DNA of 21,328 nt. Source: Candidatus Nanoarchaeia archaeon. Its GTDB lineage: Archaea; Nanobdellota; Nanobdellia; Woesearchaeales; CG1-02-33-12. Position numbers and translations under genes: made by a program. This document shows positions 1 through 7,872 of the stretch, one piece after another. The notes below the pieces were generated by a model. It did not search any database, was not told the DNA's origin, and saw only the letters and a program-made list of their open reading frames with translations. Each line of letters begins with the position of its first letter. Position 1 is the first letter of the stretch. Where the stretch lies: the NCBI GenBank assembly GCA_028711925.1, contig JAQTRH010000004.1, positions 1-21,328 of the forward strand. The letters are read 5' to 3'.

Positions 1-776
1 AATTCTGTTTTTTGCCTTAAAAAACCTTCAGGCATACTGTAAAAAACCTCTTTCATCTCAGAGTAAACTTCTCTTGCAGAATCAATTTCTTTTTTCTCAA
101 GGTGCTTATTTATTTCCTTTGAAAGTTCTTCAATTCTTATAGTTTTCTTCTCCATATCATCCATTGTTATCTTCTTGTAATTAGAAAGAAGGTGGTCATA
201 CATCTTTAATATACTTGACTGAAGTTCAGCTTTTTCCTGCAAAAAACCTGATGGCAAAGTATTGTACATATCCCTTACCCTTGTGTAAAGCTTTATTGCC
301 AGTTGAATGTTTTTTTCCTCAATTGCCAAATTCATATCCTCGAGCATAGCTTTTATTTCAGTCTGTTTCTCTGATATATTCATCAAATCCATTTTTTCCC
401 TTATGGTTATTAACTCTTCATAAAGGTCTATAACTTTATTTTGAAGGACAAGTTTTTGCTCTAGAAACCCGTCAGGAAGCTCATCATATTTTTTCTTTAT
501 ATTACCATATATCCTAATTGCGCTTATTATATTTCCCTGCTTAATTTCTCCCTGAAGCTCTCTGAGCATATTGTGTATTTCCTTGGACTTTTTCTCCATT
601 TTTCTTTTTGATTCCATGCTCAAATTCAGCCCAAGGTCTTCGCTAAGCTTAACAAGGTTATGATTCATATTTTCCTTTTTTTTAAGAAATTCTTCTGGAA
701 GTTTGTTGTATCTTGACTCTATTTTTGAATATATCTCTTTTGCCTTGTCAAATTTTTTCTTTTTTATGCAATCATA
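1..776 (-). repeat. Four protein-level 74-residue repeats
   Basis: Within the minus-strand gene, four units carry a core of Tyr, six or seven residues, Tyr, Leu/Met-Pro, then (E/D/S)-x-F-L and a Lys. The LP/MP pairs fall at residues 163-164, 237-238, 311-312 and 385-386, a constant spacing of 74. Sequence between the cores has diverged, so this is an old internal duplication. The fourth unit runs to the window edge and more may follow. Confidence 0.8.
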
Positions 777-1187
777 AGCCTCTGCAAGAAGCATTTCTAT
801 GTCTGAACTGTCATCTTTTTTCACAGAATCTGTTTCTTTATAGTCATTATCTTCTTCATCGTTTTCGTTTTTTTCTATTTCCTTTTTTTCTTTTGTTATT
901 TTGCTTGATTTTTTCTTGGGCTCTTTTCCCTTGGGTTTTTCTGTGAAAACTGTTATGAAAGGAGTTGTAAAGTTATATTTTATAGAAACAACGTTTTCCT
1001 CCTCAAGAAAGTTTGCCCATGATTCAATTGTAGAAGTATCAGCACCAAGGGCCTTAGCAGCATCATCAAAAGAAATTTCTCCTCTTTCTTTGACAAGTTT
1101 AACTAGCTCGTCTGCTTTTGTTTTTACTACGTTCACCTCTCTTTCAAACCTGTTTAAGAGATCTTCGTCTTTCAACTCAGGCTCCAT
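1..1187 (-). CDS. Winged-helix-like protein with 74-residue helical repeats (3' end outside window)
   Basis: Reading frame open from ATG at 1187-1185 to the left edge, giving 395 codons; the C-terminus lies outside. Residues about 20-80 look like a small winged-helix domain (LVKLVKERGEISFDDAAKAL, then a W at 57 and a beta-like tail). Residues about 84-128 are a highly charged Lys/Glu/Asp linker. From about 138 onward the protein is helical, with a motif of the form IY..I...Y..LP.GFL..K recurring with its LP (MP in the last unit) at residues 163, 237, 311 and 385, exactly 74 apart. It is divergent from the gene at 1341 and has its own TATA-like box 27 bases upstream, which supports this ATG and a leaderless mRNA. 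There is no signal peptide or membrane segment, so it is probably cytosolic. The repeats suggest a coiled-coil or scaffold role, perhaps DNA-linked through the N-terminus. The function is not recognised. Confidence 0.85.
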   Translation of the reverse strand, partial: MEPELKDEDLLNRFEREVNVVKTKADELVKLVKERGEISFDDAAKALGADTSTIESWANFLEEENVVSIKYNFTTPFITVFTEKPKGKEPKKKSSKITKEKKEIEKNENDEEDNDYKETDSVKKDDSSDIEMLLAEAYDCIKKKKFDKAKEIYSKIESRYNKLPEEFLKKKENMNHNLVKLSEDLGLNLSMESKRKMEKKSKEIHNMLRELQGEIKQGNIISAIRIYGNIKKKYDELPDGFLEQKLVLQNKVIDLYEELITIREKMDLMNISEKQTEIKAMLEDMNLAIEEKNIQLAIKLYTRVRDMYNTLPSGFLQEKAELQSSILKMYDHLLSNYKKITMDDMEKKTIRIEELSKEINKHLEKKEIDSAREVYSEMKEVFYSMPEGFLRQKTE

Positions 1188-1210
1188 TAAATAAATTAAA
1201 ATGTAGTTAA

Positions 1211-1222
1211 TATTTAAAGGTT
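1211..1222 (-). promoter_or_regulatory. Archaeal TATA/BRE for the minus-strand gene
   Basis: On the minus strand the sequence AACCTTTAAATA lies about 27 bases before the ATG at 1187. This fits a TFB-recognition element plus TATA box giving a leaderless or nearly leaderless transcript. Confidence 0.6.
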
Positions 1223-1301
1223 TTGATGTTTAGCAGAAAAATTGTTAATCACTGTAAAATAGAATTTTATTTTTACTACAAAATAATAGTTTTTTATTAA
1301 T

Positions 1302-1316
1302 GGAAAGTTTTTTATA
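1302..1316 (+). promoter_or_regulatory. Archaeal TATA/BRE for the six-Cys-repeat membrane protein gene
   Basis: GGAAAGTTTTTTATA is centred about 28 bases before the ATG at 1341, with the purine-rich BRE-like half first. A second AGTTTTTTATT copy lies 18 bases upstream at 1288-1298. No Shine-Dalgarno sequence precedes the ATG, so the gene is probably leaderless. Confidence 0.6.
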
Positions 1317-1340
1317 ACTATTTAACAGATTATAAAATTT

Positions 1341-2543
1341 ATGCCAGAAAAAAAGATAGCTGATTATGTTGAAAAAAACCTTAAAAGGGGCATTGGAATA
1401 AATGAGATAAAAAAAGCCCTTTCAAAGGCAGGCTGGTCAAAAGAAGAGATAGAACAGGGAATTAATCTTTTAAATGACAAGCCATCTGACCCGAATTTCA
1501 GGGATAATGATTATAGCAAGTATTTATCTGATGATAAAAAAAGAAATAAAAAAGTAATTACCTTCGTTGCATTAGTGTTAATAATTCTTGTAGTACTAGG
1601 ATATTTCTTTTTCCCAAGGTATGAGGTAGATATTGAAAAGAATATTAAAAACCAAGATGAATCAATTGCTGGACAAGAATCTGAAAATCAAGAGATACTC
1701 CAAACACAACAAAATCAAGAAGATAATGGTGCAACACAAGAAGAACCATTAGTAGATGAATCTCCGCAAGATGAGGAACAAAATGAACCTGCTGGTTGTG
1801 TTGAGAAGTATTACAAGATGTGTTATTTTGGGGATGTTTACTGGTATGATTCATGTTACCAAAAGGGAGAACTTGTAGAGGAATGCAGCGGAGACTGCAT
1901 AAACGGAACTTGTGTTGGATGTGACCCAAAAATAGAAAAAAGATGTTATGCAGGAGACCTTTACTGGTATGATTCCTGTGATATAAGAGGTGAAAAAGCA
2001 GAAGAATGTGAATACGGATGCATAGAATTTAGGTGCAAGCGTCAAAATGAAGGAGAAATGATTGATTGCGGAACTGATGTAATATCCGAAGAAAATATAT
2101 ATGAAGATACCCCTAGTTTTGATTGTTTTATAGAAGAAGCATATTATTGCAGCCCTGCTGAAATGAAGAGTAAAATTAAAATAATTCTCTTTGGAGTTGA
2201 ACATACAACTGATTCTACCTACAAAATAAAAGGGATGGAAGATGGAAAATGCATTTTTTATATAAGGACAGATAATATTGATCTAACTTTCCCTGAAGGA
2301 ACTCCTCAGGAAACAATTGATGAGCAAAATGAGATTTATGATGCTCTTGAAGGGAGAGATGGTGAATGTAAATTTGAAAAATCAGACCTTACATCAATGC
2401 TTGAAAGGTGGAAAGGAGGAAATTATGATTCTGGAGAGACTTCATGCAGTCTTAAACCAGGAGGAGAAACAGAGTGCATAACTGAAGGGGGAGATTTTGG
2501 TAATGCAGAATGCAGTGGAACATACTTTATTAATGATTTATGA
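1341..2543 (+). CDS. Single-pass membrane protein with two six-cysteine ectodomain repeats
   Basis: 400 aa. Residues 1-50 form a small helical domain (YVEKNLKRGIGINEIKKAL, then KAGW and a second helix) of a kind I recall at the cytosolic N-terminus of DPANN membrane proteins. One membrane helix spans about 72-91, followed by an acidic Gln/Glu linker (95-150). The presumed external part then has two tandem units with cysteines at 153, 161, 172, 182, 186, 191 and again at 194, 202, 213, 223, 227, 232, a constant offset of 41. Each unit contains CY.GD.YWYDSC. The C-terminal part (240-400) has more cysteines and no recognised domain. N-in/C-out topology is expected from the Lys/Arg cluster before the helix. 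It is divergently transcribed from the 74-residue-repeat gene. Possible surface or sensor protein; function unknown. Confidence 0.88.
   Translation: MPEKKIADYVEKNLKRGIGINEIKKALSKAGWSKEEIEQGINLLNDKPSDPNFRDNDYSKYLSDDKKRNKKVITFVALVLIILVVLGYFFFPRYEVDIEKNIKNQDESIAGQESENQEILQTQQNQEDNGATQEEPLVDESPQDEEQNEPAGCVEKYYKMCYFGDVYWYDSCYQKGELVEECSGDCINGTCVGCDPKIEKRCYAGDLYWYDSCDIRGEKAEECEYGCIEFRCKRQNEGEMIDCGTDVISEENIYEDTPSFDCFIEEAYYCSPAEMKSKIKIILFGVEHTTDSTYKIKGMEDGKCIFYIRTDNIDLTFPEGTPQETIDEQNEIYDALEGRDGECKFEKSDLTSMLERWKGGNYDSGETSCSLKPGGETECITEGGDFGNAECSGTYFINDL
1797..2036 (+). repeat. Two tandem 41-residue six-cysteine repeats
   Basis: Protein-level repeat in the 1341 gene. The six cysteines of unit 1 (residues 153-191) recur in unit 2 (194-232) at an offset of exactly 41, sharing the core YWYDSC. 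The paired spacing suggests three disulfides per unit and an extracytoplasmic location. Confidence 0.8.
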
Positions 2544-2690
2544 TTAGATAATGATAGAAAATACCCTCCAGAGTGTGATAAATAAACTGACAATTATTGT
2601 ATTTAAGATGGAATAACAAAAGTTGCTAAAATTTCTTTAATTTTCCAAAAATTCAATGAATTTATAATAATACTCAAAAATAAATTAATT
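2544..2690. other. Intergenic, nothing recognised
   Basis: AT-rich spacer between the six-Cys-repeat gene and the next promoter. I found no open frame of note, tRNA-like fold or repeat. T-rich stretches near 2631-2645 could serve as an archaeal oligo-T terminator, but the signal is weak. Confidence 0.4.
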
Positions 2691-2706
2691 GAAAAATTTT
2701 ATATAG
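2691..2706 (+). promoter_or_regulatory. Archaeal TATA box for the 2750 gene
   Basis: GAAAAATTTTATATAG ends about 45 bases before the ATG at 2750. Initiation some 25 bases downstream would leave a leader of roughly 20 bases containing the GGGTGGT motif, so this gene looks leadered, unlike several neighbours. Confidence 0.5.
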
Positions 2707-2739
2707 TTAAACTTAATCTTTCTATTAATTTAAATTGCA

Positions 2740-2746
2740 GGGTGGT
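2740..2746 (+). promoter_or_regulatory. Shine-Dalgarno-like GGGTGGT fixing the start at 2750
   Basis: GGGTGGT lies three bases before ATG 2750 and can pair with the CACC-containing end of archaeal 16S rRNA. A very similar GTGGTAAAATG context precedes the D gene at 12851. It argues against the in-frame TTG at 2735. Confidence 0.5.
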
Positions 2747-2749
2747 AAA

Positions 2750-3442
2750 ATGAGCATAAACTTCATAAAAAGCATACATGAAAAGAATATTGATGAAAAA
2801 ACGCATGAAAAATTTGTCAGATACAGCGTGGGAGATTTTGAAAAAGAGGAATTTGTTATCAAGAAAGGGGCATCTTTTGTGCAGATTAAAGCGGGCTTTG
2901 AATATCTGAGCGTTATTCTTGAATTAATGTCCAATATGATTACAAAAGAAAATGTTTCATTAAATGGCATGATTATAACAAAAAAAGACATACTTCCTGA
3001 GATAAAGGATTTTGGAATAGAGCCTGAAAAAGTAACCGGTAAAAAATACACAATTAAAGAAGATATGAGTCCTGAAAGATTTAAGGAATTTATCAGCAAA
3101 TTCAATGATTACTTTCTGCTTTTAAACTTAAAATCAGGAAAATACAGCATCTCAGTAAAAAAATCAATTCCAAAGCCGGGAAAGCTTGTTGAGGGATTTG
3201 TAAAAGCAAAGTTTGAAAAGAATGATTTTCAAAAGATAAAAGATGAGTTTTTGTTTGATGTTAAAACAGAGGATTTCAAGCAGGCCTCAATAAAGCAAAC
3301 ATACATAATAGAAGAGCTTATTGCCCCAGAAGGATGCTCTCCTGAGGAGGCAAGACTAAACGAAAAAAGAAAGGGAAAAATTGTAAGAAAGATAAGCATT
3401 GACGGAGAAGAGCAAGAAAATCAAATAGAATTGCTTGCATGA
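2750..3442 (+). CDS. Conserved-looking soluble protein of unknown function
   Basis: 230 aa from ATG 2750, chosen over the in-frame TTG at 2735 because the SD-like GGGTGGT lies between them. There is no signal peptide or membrane segment. The N-terminal half has mixed alpha/beta character (residues 1-115). The C-terminal half holds a Gly-Phe-Val strand (EGFVKAKFEKNDF), a TYIIEELIAPEG segment and a basic stretch LNEKRKGKIVRKI near residues 205-220 that could contact nucleic acid. It has no cysteine-based metal site and no catalytic signature that I recognise. It lies between a membrane-protein gene and metG with its own promoter, so context does not reveal the role. It resembles DPANN hypothetical proteins in style, but I cannot name a family. 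Confidence 0.82.
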   Translation: MSINFIKSIHEKNIDEKTHEKFVRYSVGDFEKEEFVIKKGASFVQIKAGFEYLSVILELMSNMITKENVSLNGMIITKKDILPEIKDFGIEPEKVTGKKYTIKEDMSPERFKEFISKFNDYFLLLNLKSGKYSISVKKSIPKPGKLVEGFVKAKFEKNDFQKIKDEFLFDVKTEDFKQASIKQTYIIEELIAPEGCSPEEARLNEKRKGKIVRKISIDGEEQENQIELLA

Positions 3443-3461
3443 TTATTCCTGAATGAATAAT
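3442..3461 (+). terminator. Possible hairpin after the 2750 gene
   Basis: ATTATTC (3442-3448) and GAATAAT (3455-3461) form a perfect 7-bp stem with a 6-base loop, starting on the last base of the stop codon. No T-run follows, so it may be a weak terminator, an mRNA end or chance in AT-rich DNA. Confidence 0.25.
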
Positions 3462-3469
3462 ATATTCAG

Positions 3470-3482
3470 AAGATTATTTAAA
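3470..3482 (+). promoter_or_regulatory. Archaeal TATA/BRE for metG
   Basis: AAGATTATTTAAA is centred about 27 bases before ATG 3505, the same geometry as other first genes here, pointing to a leaderless metG transcript. Confidence 0.5.
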
Positions 3483-3504
3483 CAAGAATAAGGGATTATA
3501 TGAA

Positions 3505-5685
3505 ATGAATCAACAAACCAAAAAAAGGACTCTTGTAACAAGCGCTCTGCCTTATGTAAATAATGTTCCACATCTTGGAAATATGGTGTGCATAATAAGC
3601 GCAGATGTATATACAAGGTTCTTAAGGTCAAATAAAGTTGATGTTATCTCTGTTATCGGCACAGATGAACACGGAACAACAACAGAAGCAAAGGCTCTTG
3701 AAGAAGGTTTGACTCCAGAGCAAGTCTGCGAGAAATACTTTAAGATACATAAAGAGATTTACGAGTGGTTTGGAAACTCTTTTGACTGCATAGGAAGAAC
3801 ATCGTCTAAGGAAAACTATGAGGTAACGCAGGACATATTCAAAAAGCTGAATCAGAATGGTTTTATAAAAAAGCAAAAAGTAGTGCAGGCTTACTGCACA
3901 AAATGCGAGAAATTTCTTGCTGACCGTTTTGTTGAAGGAACATGCCCAAAATGTGGTTATAAAGATGCGCGCGGTGACCAGTGTGAGAACTGCGGATCCT
4001 TGCTCAACGCAACTGAATTAATTGATGCAAGATGCAAAATATGCGGAACAAAGCCAATAACAAAAGAAACAGAGCATTTGTTTATTGATTTGCCAAAGCT
4101 TGCCCCTCTTCTTGAAAAATGGATTAATGAGCAGTCTGTAAAGGGAAGATGGTCCCAGAATGCAAAAACAATGACAGATGCATGGATAAGAGACGGTTTA
4201 AGAGAAAGGTGCATAACCCGCGATTTAAAATGGGGAATTCCTGTTCCTTATCCTGGTTTTGAAAAAAAGGTTTTTTACTCATGGTTTGACGCTCCGATAG
4301 GTTATATTGGAATAACAAAAGAGTGCAGAGAAGACTGGAAGCAATGGTGGTTTGGCAATGATGTAAGGCTAGTGCAGTTCATGGGAAAAGACAACATTCC
4401 ATTTCATACTGTTTTGTTTCCTGCATCTTTAATTGGAACAAAAGATAATTATGTTTTGCTCGACAGAATCTCATCAAATGAATACATTAATTATGAAGGA
4501 GGCCAGTTCTCAAAAAGCCGCAACTTGGGTGTTTTTGGGGATGATGCGATAAAAACAGGAATTCCAGCAGATATTTGGAGATATTATATTATGGTTAATC
4601 GGCCTGAAAAAGCAGACACTGACTTTTCATGGGAGGATTTCCAAAGCAAAATCAACAATGAACTTGTTGCAAACCTTGGAAACTTTATCAACAGGACTAT
4701 ATCTTTCATAAACAACTACACTGATTCAAAAGTTCCTGAAGCAAAGTTAGATGAAAAAGACAATGCTTTTTTACAAGAGATAAAAAAAGAGATAAAAAAA
4801 GCAACAGAGCTTTTAGATGACATACAATTGAAAGATGCTCTTAAGAGCATAATGCACATTTCAAAAATGGGCAACCAATATTTTCAAGAAACACAGCCAT
4901 GGAAATCAATAAAAGAAAACAAGGTTAAGGCAGAAACATGCTTAGCAGTATGCGCAAATATCACAAAAGATTTGGCTGTTATGATAAGGCCCTATATGCC
5001 TGAAATATCCAACAAAATATTTAATCAGCTTAATATCAAAGAGAAAAATTGGAATGATTTAGGAAAATTGTCTATTGAAAAAAATCATAAGATAAACAAG
5101 GCAGAGCCATTATTCAGCAAGCTTGAAGATGAGGATATAACAAGATTTAAAAAAGAGTTTGGAGGCAAAAGAATGCAGGAAAAAACAGATGAAAGAAAAG
5201 ACCCGTTTGCAAAACTTGACTTAAAGGTTGCAAAAATAATAAGCGTTGAAGACCATCCTGATGCTGAAAAATTGTTGGTTATGAAAATAAACATAGGTGA
5301 TGAGGAAAGGCAGATAGTAGGAGGAATTAAAAAGTATTATTCAAAACAAGAGCTTGTAGGAAGGAATCTTATTGTTGTTAAAAACCTTAAGCCGATTGTT
5401 TTGAGGGGCAAGGAAAGCAAAGGAATGCTTCTTGCGGCAATGGAAAAACAGGGTGATGAGGAAAATGTAAAGCTGCTTTCAGCAAAAAACAGCAATCCTG
5501 GAGATGATGTTTTTATTGATGGAATTGATAAACAGCCAAAAAAACATCTTGGTTATAATGAGTTTAAAGAAGTAGAGATGAGAACTGATTCAGAAGGACA
5601 TGTCATTTACGATGGAAAGCAATTAAAAACAGGGAAAGAACAAGTAACTGTTGAGGGAGTTAAAGAAGGAGCTCTAATAAGATAA
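3505..5685 (+). CDS. metG: Methionyl-tRNA synthetase with fused C-terminal tRNA-binding domain
   Basis: 726 aa, apparently complete. It charges tRNA-Met with methionine using ATP in the cytosol. The class I HIGH motif appears as HLGN at residues 23-26 after SALPYVNNVP, and the KMSKS loop as QFSKS at 334-338. Between the Rossmann halves lie two zinc knuckles: C131/C134 with C147/C150, and C160/C163 with C177/C180, the four-pair arrangement of the archaeal/E. coli MetRS class. The helical anticodon-binding domain follows (QETQPWKSI near 470-480). Residues about 566-665 (DPFAKLDLKVAKI, then HPDAEKL) are an EMAP-II-like OB-fold tRNA-binding domain, a separate protein in some archaea but fused here. 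ATG 3505 is supported by the upstream TATA box and by the HLGN motif lying at the usual distance from the N-terminus. All key residues are present. Confidence 0.98.
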   Translation: MNQQTKKRTLVTSALPYVNNVPHLGNMVCIISADVYTRFLRSNKVDVISVIGTDEHGTTTEAKALEEGLTPEQVCEKYFKIHKEIYEWFGNSFDCIGRTSSKENYEVTQDIFKKLNQNGFIKKQKVVQAYCTKCEKFLADRFVEGTCPKCGYKDARGDQCENCGSLLNATELIDARCKICGTKPITKETEHLFIDLPKLAPLLEKWINEQSVKGRWSQNAKTMTDAWIRDGLRERCITRDLKWGIPVPYPGFEKKVFYSWFDAPIGYIGITKECREDWKQWWFGNDVRLVQFMGKDNIPFHTVLFPASLIGTKDNYVLLDRISSNEYINYEGGQFSKSRNLGVFGDDAIKTGIPADIWRYYIMVNRPEKADTDFSWEDFQSKINNELVANLGNFINRTISFINNYTDSKVPEAKLDEKDNAFLQEIKKEIKKATELLDDIQLKDALKSIMHISKMGNQYFQETQPWKSIKENKVKAETCLAVCANITKDLAVMIRPYMPEISNKIFNQLNIKEKNWNDLGKLSIEKNHKINKAEPLFSKLEDEDITRFKKEFGGKRMQEKTDERKDPFAKLDLKVAKIISVEDHPDAEKLLVMKINIGDEERQIVGGIKKYYSKQELVGRNLIVVKNLKPIVLRGKESKGMLLAAMEKQGDEENVKLLSAKNSNPGDDVFIDGIDKQPKKHLGYNEFKEVEMRTDSEGHVIYDGKQLKTGKEQVTVEGVKEGALIR

Positions 5686-5700
5686 GGTATTTTTAAAAAC

Positions 5701-5714
5701 AAAAGCTTTATATA
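5701..5714 (+). promoter_or_regulatory. Archaeal TATA/BRE for the first surface-protein module
   Basis: AAAAGCTTTATATA precedes ATG 5746 by about 35 bases. The AAAACAAAAG just upstream is identical to the bases ahead of the ZPR1 promoter near 20437. It probably gives a short leader of about 10-15 bases containing GAGGG. Confidence 0.6.
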
Positions 5715-5737
5715 TATTTTATAAGAATTAGTGTATA

Positions 5738-5742
5738 GAGGG
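5738..5742 (+). promoter_or_regulatory. Shine-Dalgarno GAGGG for the A gene
   Basis: GAGGG lies three bases before ATG 5746 and downstream of the in-frame GTG at 5731, so it selects the ATG and places the KRGQ motif at residues 4-7 of the protein. Confidence 0.5.
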
Positions 5743-5745
5743 AAT

Positions 5746-7872
5746 ATGTTGAGGAAAAGAGGCCAGGTAAGCGTATTTATAATTATAGGGATTCTGTTAA
5801 TTCTTTTTATGGGCATAGCTTTGTTGATAAGATCAATTATAACAAAAGACACAGAGCAGCAACCAGAGGACATTCCGTCTGAGTTTTATCCTATAAAGAT
5901 ATTTATTGAACAGTGCATAAGCAGCACTGCATCAGAGGCAATACAATTAATAGGTGAATCAGGAGGCTATACAAACTTAGATGAGTTTGGGATAACACAT
6001 ACATCTGACCCAACAACATCTCAGGCAGTTCAGTTTTCTCCTGAAAGCTCTTTAAACGTTGCATACTGGTGGTATCTTAGAAGCGCTAATGACTGCTCAG
6101 GAAACTGCGAGTTTTCATCAGAGATGCCTTACTTAAAAAGCGAATATGATAAGGGGGAGGAAAGGTCTTTTATGGATTCTTCAATTGAGGCCCAGATTGA
6201 CAGGTATGTAAATCAAAACCTAAAAGAATGTTTAAATGGTTTTCGAGATTTTGAAGCGCAGGGATTTACAGTAACAGAACTTGGCAATGTAACAGCCACA
6301 ACAACAGTAAGAGACAAAGATGTTCTTGTTTCAGTAGAATACCCTATTGAAATAAAAAAAGGAAATGTTAAGTCAAAGGCCTCAAAATTCTTTACAGAGA
6401 TCCCAGTGATGCTTAAAGATGTTTACGAGCTTGCCTTCATGATAACCAGCGATGAAATAAATTATCATTTCCTTGAGATAAATACTCTTAACTTGATATC
6501 TGCTTTCTCTGATATTGATAAGAACAAGCTTCCTCCGATGGCAGGTTCTGACTTTCAGCTAAAGGCTCCAGTTTACTGGACAAAGCCTGATGTAGAAACA
6601 AAGATCGAGGAAATGCTTATGAGCTATATTCCTTTATTGCAGGTTAAAGATACATTAAACTATCAAGACAGAAGTTCAGGAGACACTATAAAAGATGGAA
6701 TATATGAGCAAATGACAGTTCCCTCATATGGAGACAATTACAAAAGGATTGCATCCAGTTTCACCTATCTTGGATGGTGGCCTATATACTTTGACATAAA
6801 CTCAAGATCTGGATTGATAATGCCTGAATCAGCCACATCAACCTTTTTACCAATAAATATTGGAATACAAAGGTATAATTTTGCTTATGATGTTTCATAT
6901 CCTGTTGTTATAACCTTAAACAGCCCAGATTCTTTTAATGGACAAGGATATCCATTTAAGTTTGCGCTTGAAGCAAATATAAGAAACAACCAACCGATGA
7001 ACTCCTCGTTTGTTTCATTAGAGGGATTTGGTGAAGAGCAATCAATGTTTTGCGACATAGATAAGAGAAACAGCGGAGATATTACAATAAAAGCATTTGA
7101 TGCCCAAACAAAACAGTCGCTGGATGGAGTGATGGTTTATTATTCATGCGGAGATGAGTCATGCTTTATAGGCCAAACAGAAATAATGGATAACGAAGCA
7201 GTTCTTGAAACAAGACTTCCAATATGTGCAGGAGGAACTATAACATTTACAAAGCCTGACTACATTGGATATTCCAAATTCTTAAATACTGAAGTCGACA
7301 AGAGCACAATACTGCCTGCTGTTAATCTCGAGCCAATTCAGATAAAGAATATAGGCGTTAAAAAGAAAAATCTTGTTAAAAAAGATGGAGTTTGGACTTT
7401 CCAAACTAATCCGATATCTTTATCATGGAATGAACAGGCAATAGTCTTTCTTGAAAGGATAGGAAAAGAAGGAGAGGAAGACTTCACAGCTGTCGCTGAA
7501 TACAAGGGAGGACAATCAAGGCCTTCTGAGATAAGAATAGCTCCTGGAAAATACAAGGTTAATATCCAGCTTATGCTCAATAGTAAAATTGTTATTCCTG
7601 AAAGAACAGAGAAAATATTGGGAATTATACCAATAGCAAATATTCCTGAGATTGAGTTTGAGCCATATCCTGCAGGCGGTGTAATTTTTGATGAAACAAA
7701 TGCATTTGAAATAAAAACAACAAATTACAACGCAATCGAATTTTACAGCATATATATTAACATACCCTCAATACCTCAATCAGAGAGAGTTCATGAAGAT
7801 ATTGAGGAAATGGGCAAGATAGAGGATTATTCAAAATACTATAGAAAAAGCCTAGAGCCGAGTTTAAGATGA
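5746..7872 (+). CDS. A: pilin-like class III signal protein with large ectodomain
   Basis: 708 aa from ATG 5746, preferred to the in-frame GTG at 5731 because GAGGG lies between them. The N-terminus LRKRGQVSVFIIIGI has a basic patch, Gly6-Gln7 and a long hydrophobic helix (about 8-30), as in class III (prepilin-type) signals cut after the Gly by archaeal prepilin peptidases. The +5 Glu of classical pilins is absent. Next comes a conserved stretch with C57 and a GESGGY motif near 67-72, then a long ectodomain rich in YW pairs. About 443-525 resembles a carboxypeptidase-regulatory/PEGA-like beta domain (ITIKAFDAQTKQSLDGVMV). A' at 13706 is a diverged homologue along most of its length. Probably membrane-held by the N-terminal helix with the bulk outside. 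The function is unknown, and no catalytic motif was seen. Confidence 0.88.
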   Translation: MLRKRGQVSVFIIIGILLILFMGIALLIRSIITKDTEQQPEDIPSEFYPIKIFIEQCISSTASEAIQLIGESGGYTNLDEFGITHTSDPTTSQAVQFSPESSLNVAYWWYLRSANDCSGNCEFSSEMPYLKSEYDKGEERSFMDSSIEAQIDRYVNQNLKECLNGFRDFEAQGFTVTELGNVTATTTVRDKDVLVSVEYPIEIKKGNVKSKASKFFTEIPVMLKDVYELAFMITSDEINYHFLEINTLNLISAFSDIDKNKLPPMAGSDFQLKAPVYWTKPDVETKIEEMLMSYIPLLQVKDTLNYQDRSSGDTIKDGIYEQMTVPSYGDNYKRIASSFTYLGWWPIYFDINSRSGLIMPESATSTFLPINIGIQRYNFAYDVSYPVVITLNSPDSFNGQGYPFKFALEANIRNNQPMNSSFVSLEGFGEEQSMFCDIDKRNSGDITIKAFDAQTKQSLDGVMVYYSCGDESCFIGQTEIMDNEAVLETRLPICAGGTITFTKPDYIGYSKFLNTEVDKSTILPAVNLEPIQIKNIGVKKKNLVKKDGVWTFQTNPISLSWNEQAIVFLERIGKEGEEDFTAVAEYKGGQSRPSEIRIAPGKYKVNIQLMLNSKIVIPERTEKILGIIPIANIPEIEFEPYPAGGVIFDETNAFEIKTTNYNAIEFYSIYINIPSIPQSERVHEDIEEMGKIEDYSKYYRKSLEPSLR

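Noticed and set aside
713..1194. Plus-strand open frames of 77 and 97 codons
   Set aside because: They run antisense to the minus-strand repeat gene, whose frame is open for 395 codons with a regular 74-residue pattern and a promoter; their own products are low-complexity.
2544..2734. A tRNA or small RNA in the largest gap
   Set aside because: No GTTC-type T-loop, acceptor stem or GC-rich fold is visible; the sequence is plain AT-rich spacer.
2735..2749. TTG start for the 2750 gene
   Set aside because: The SD-like GGGTGGT lies between the TTG and the ATG at 2750, so it would be inside the coding region; the ATG is better placed.
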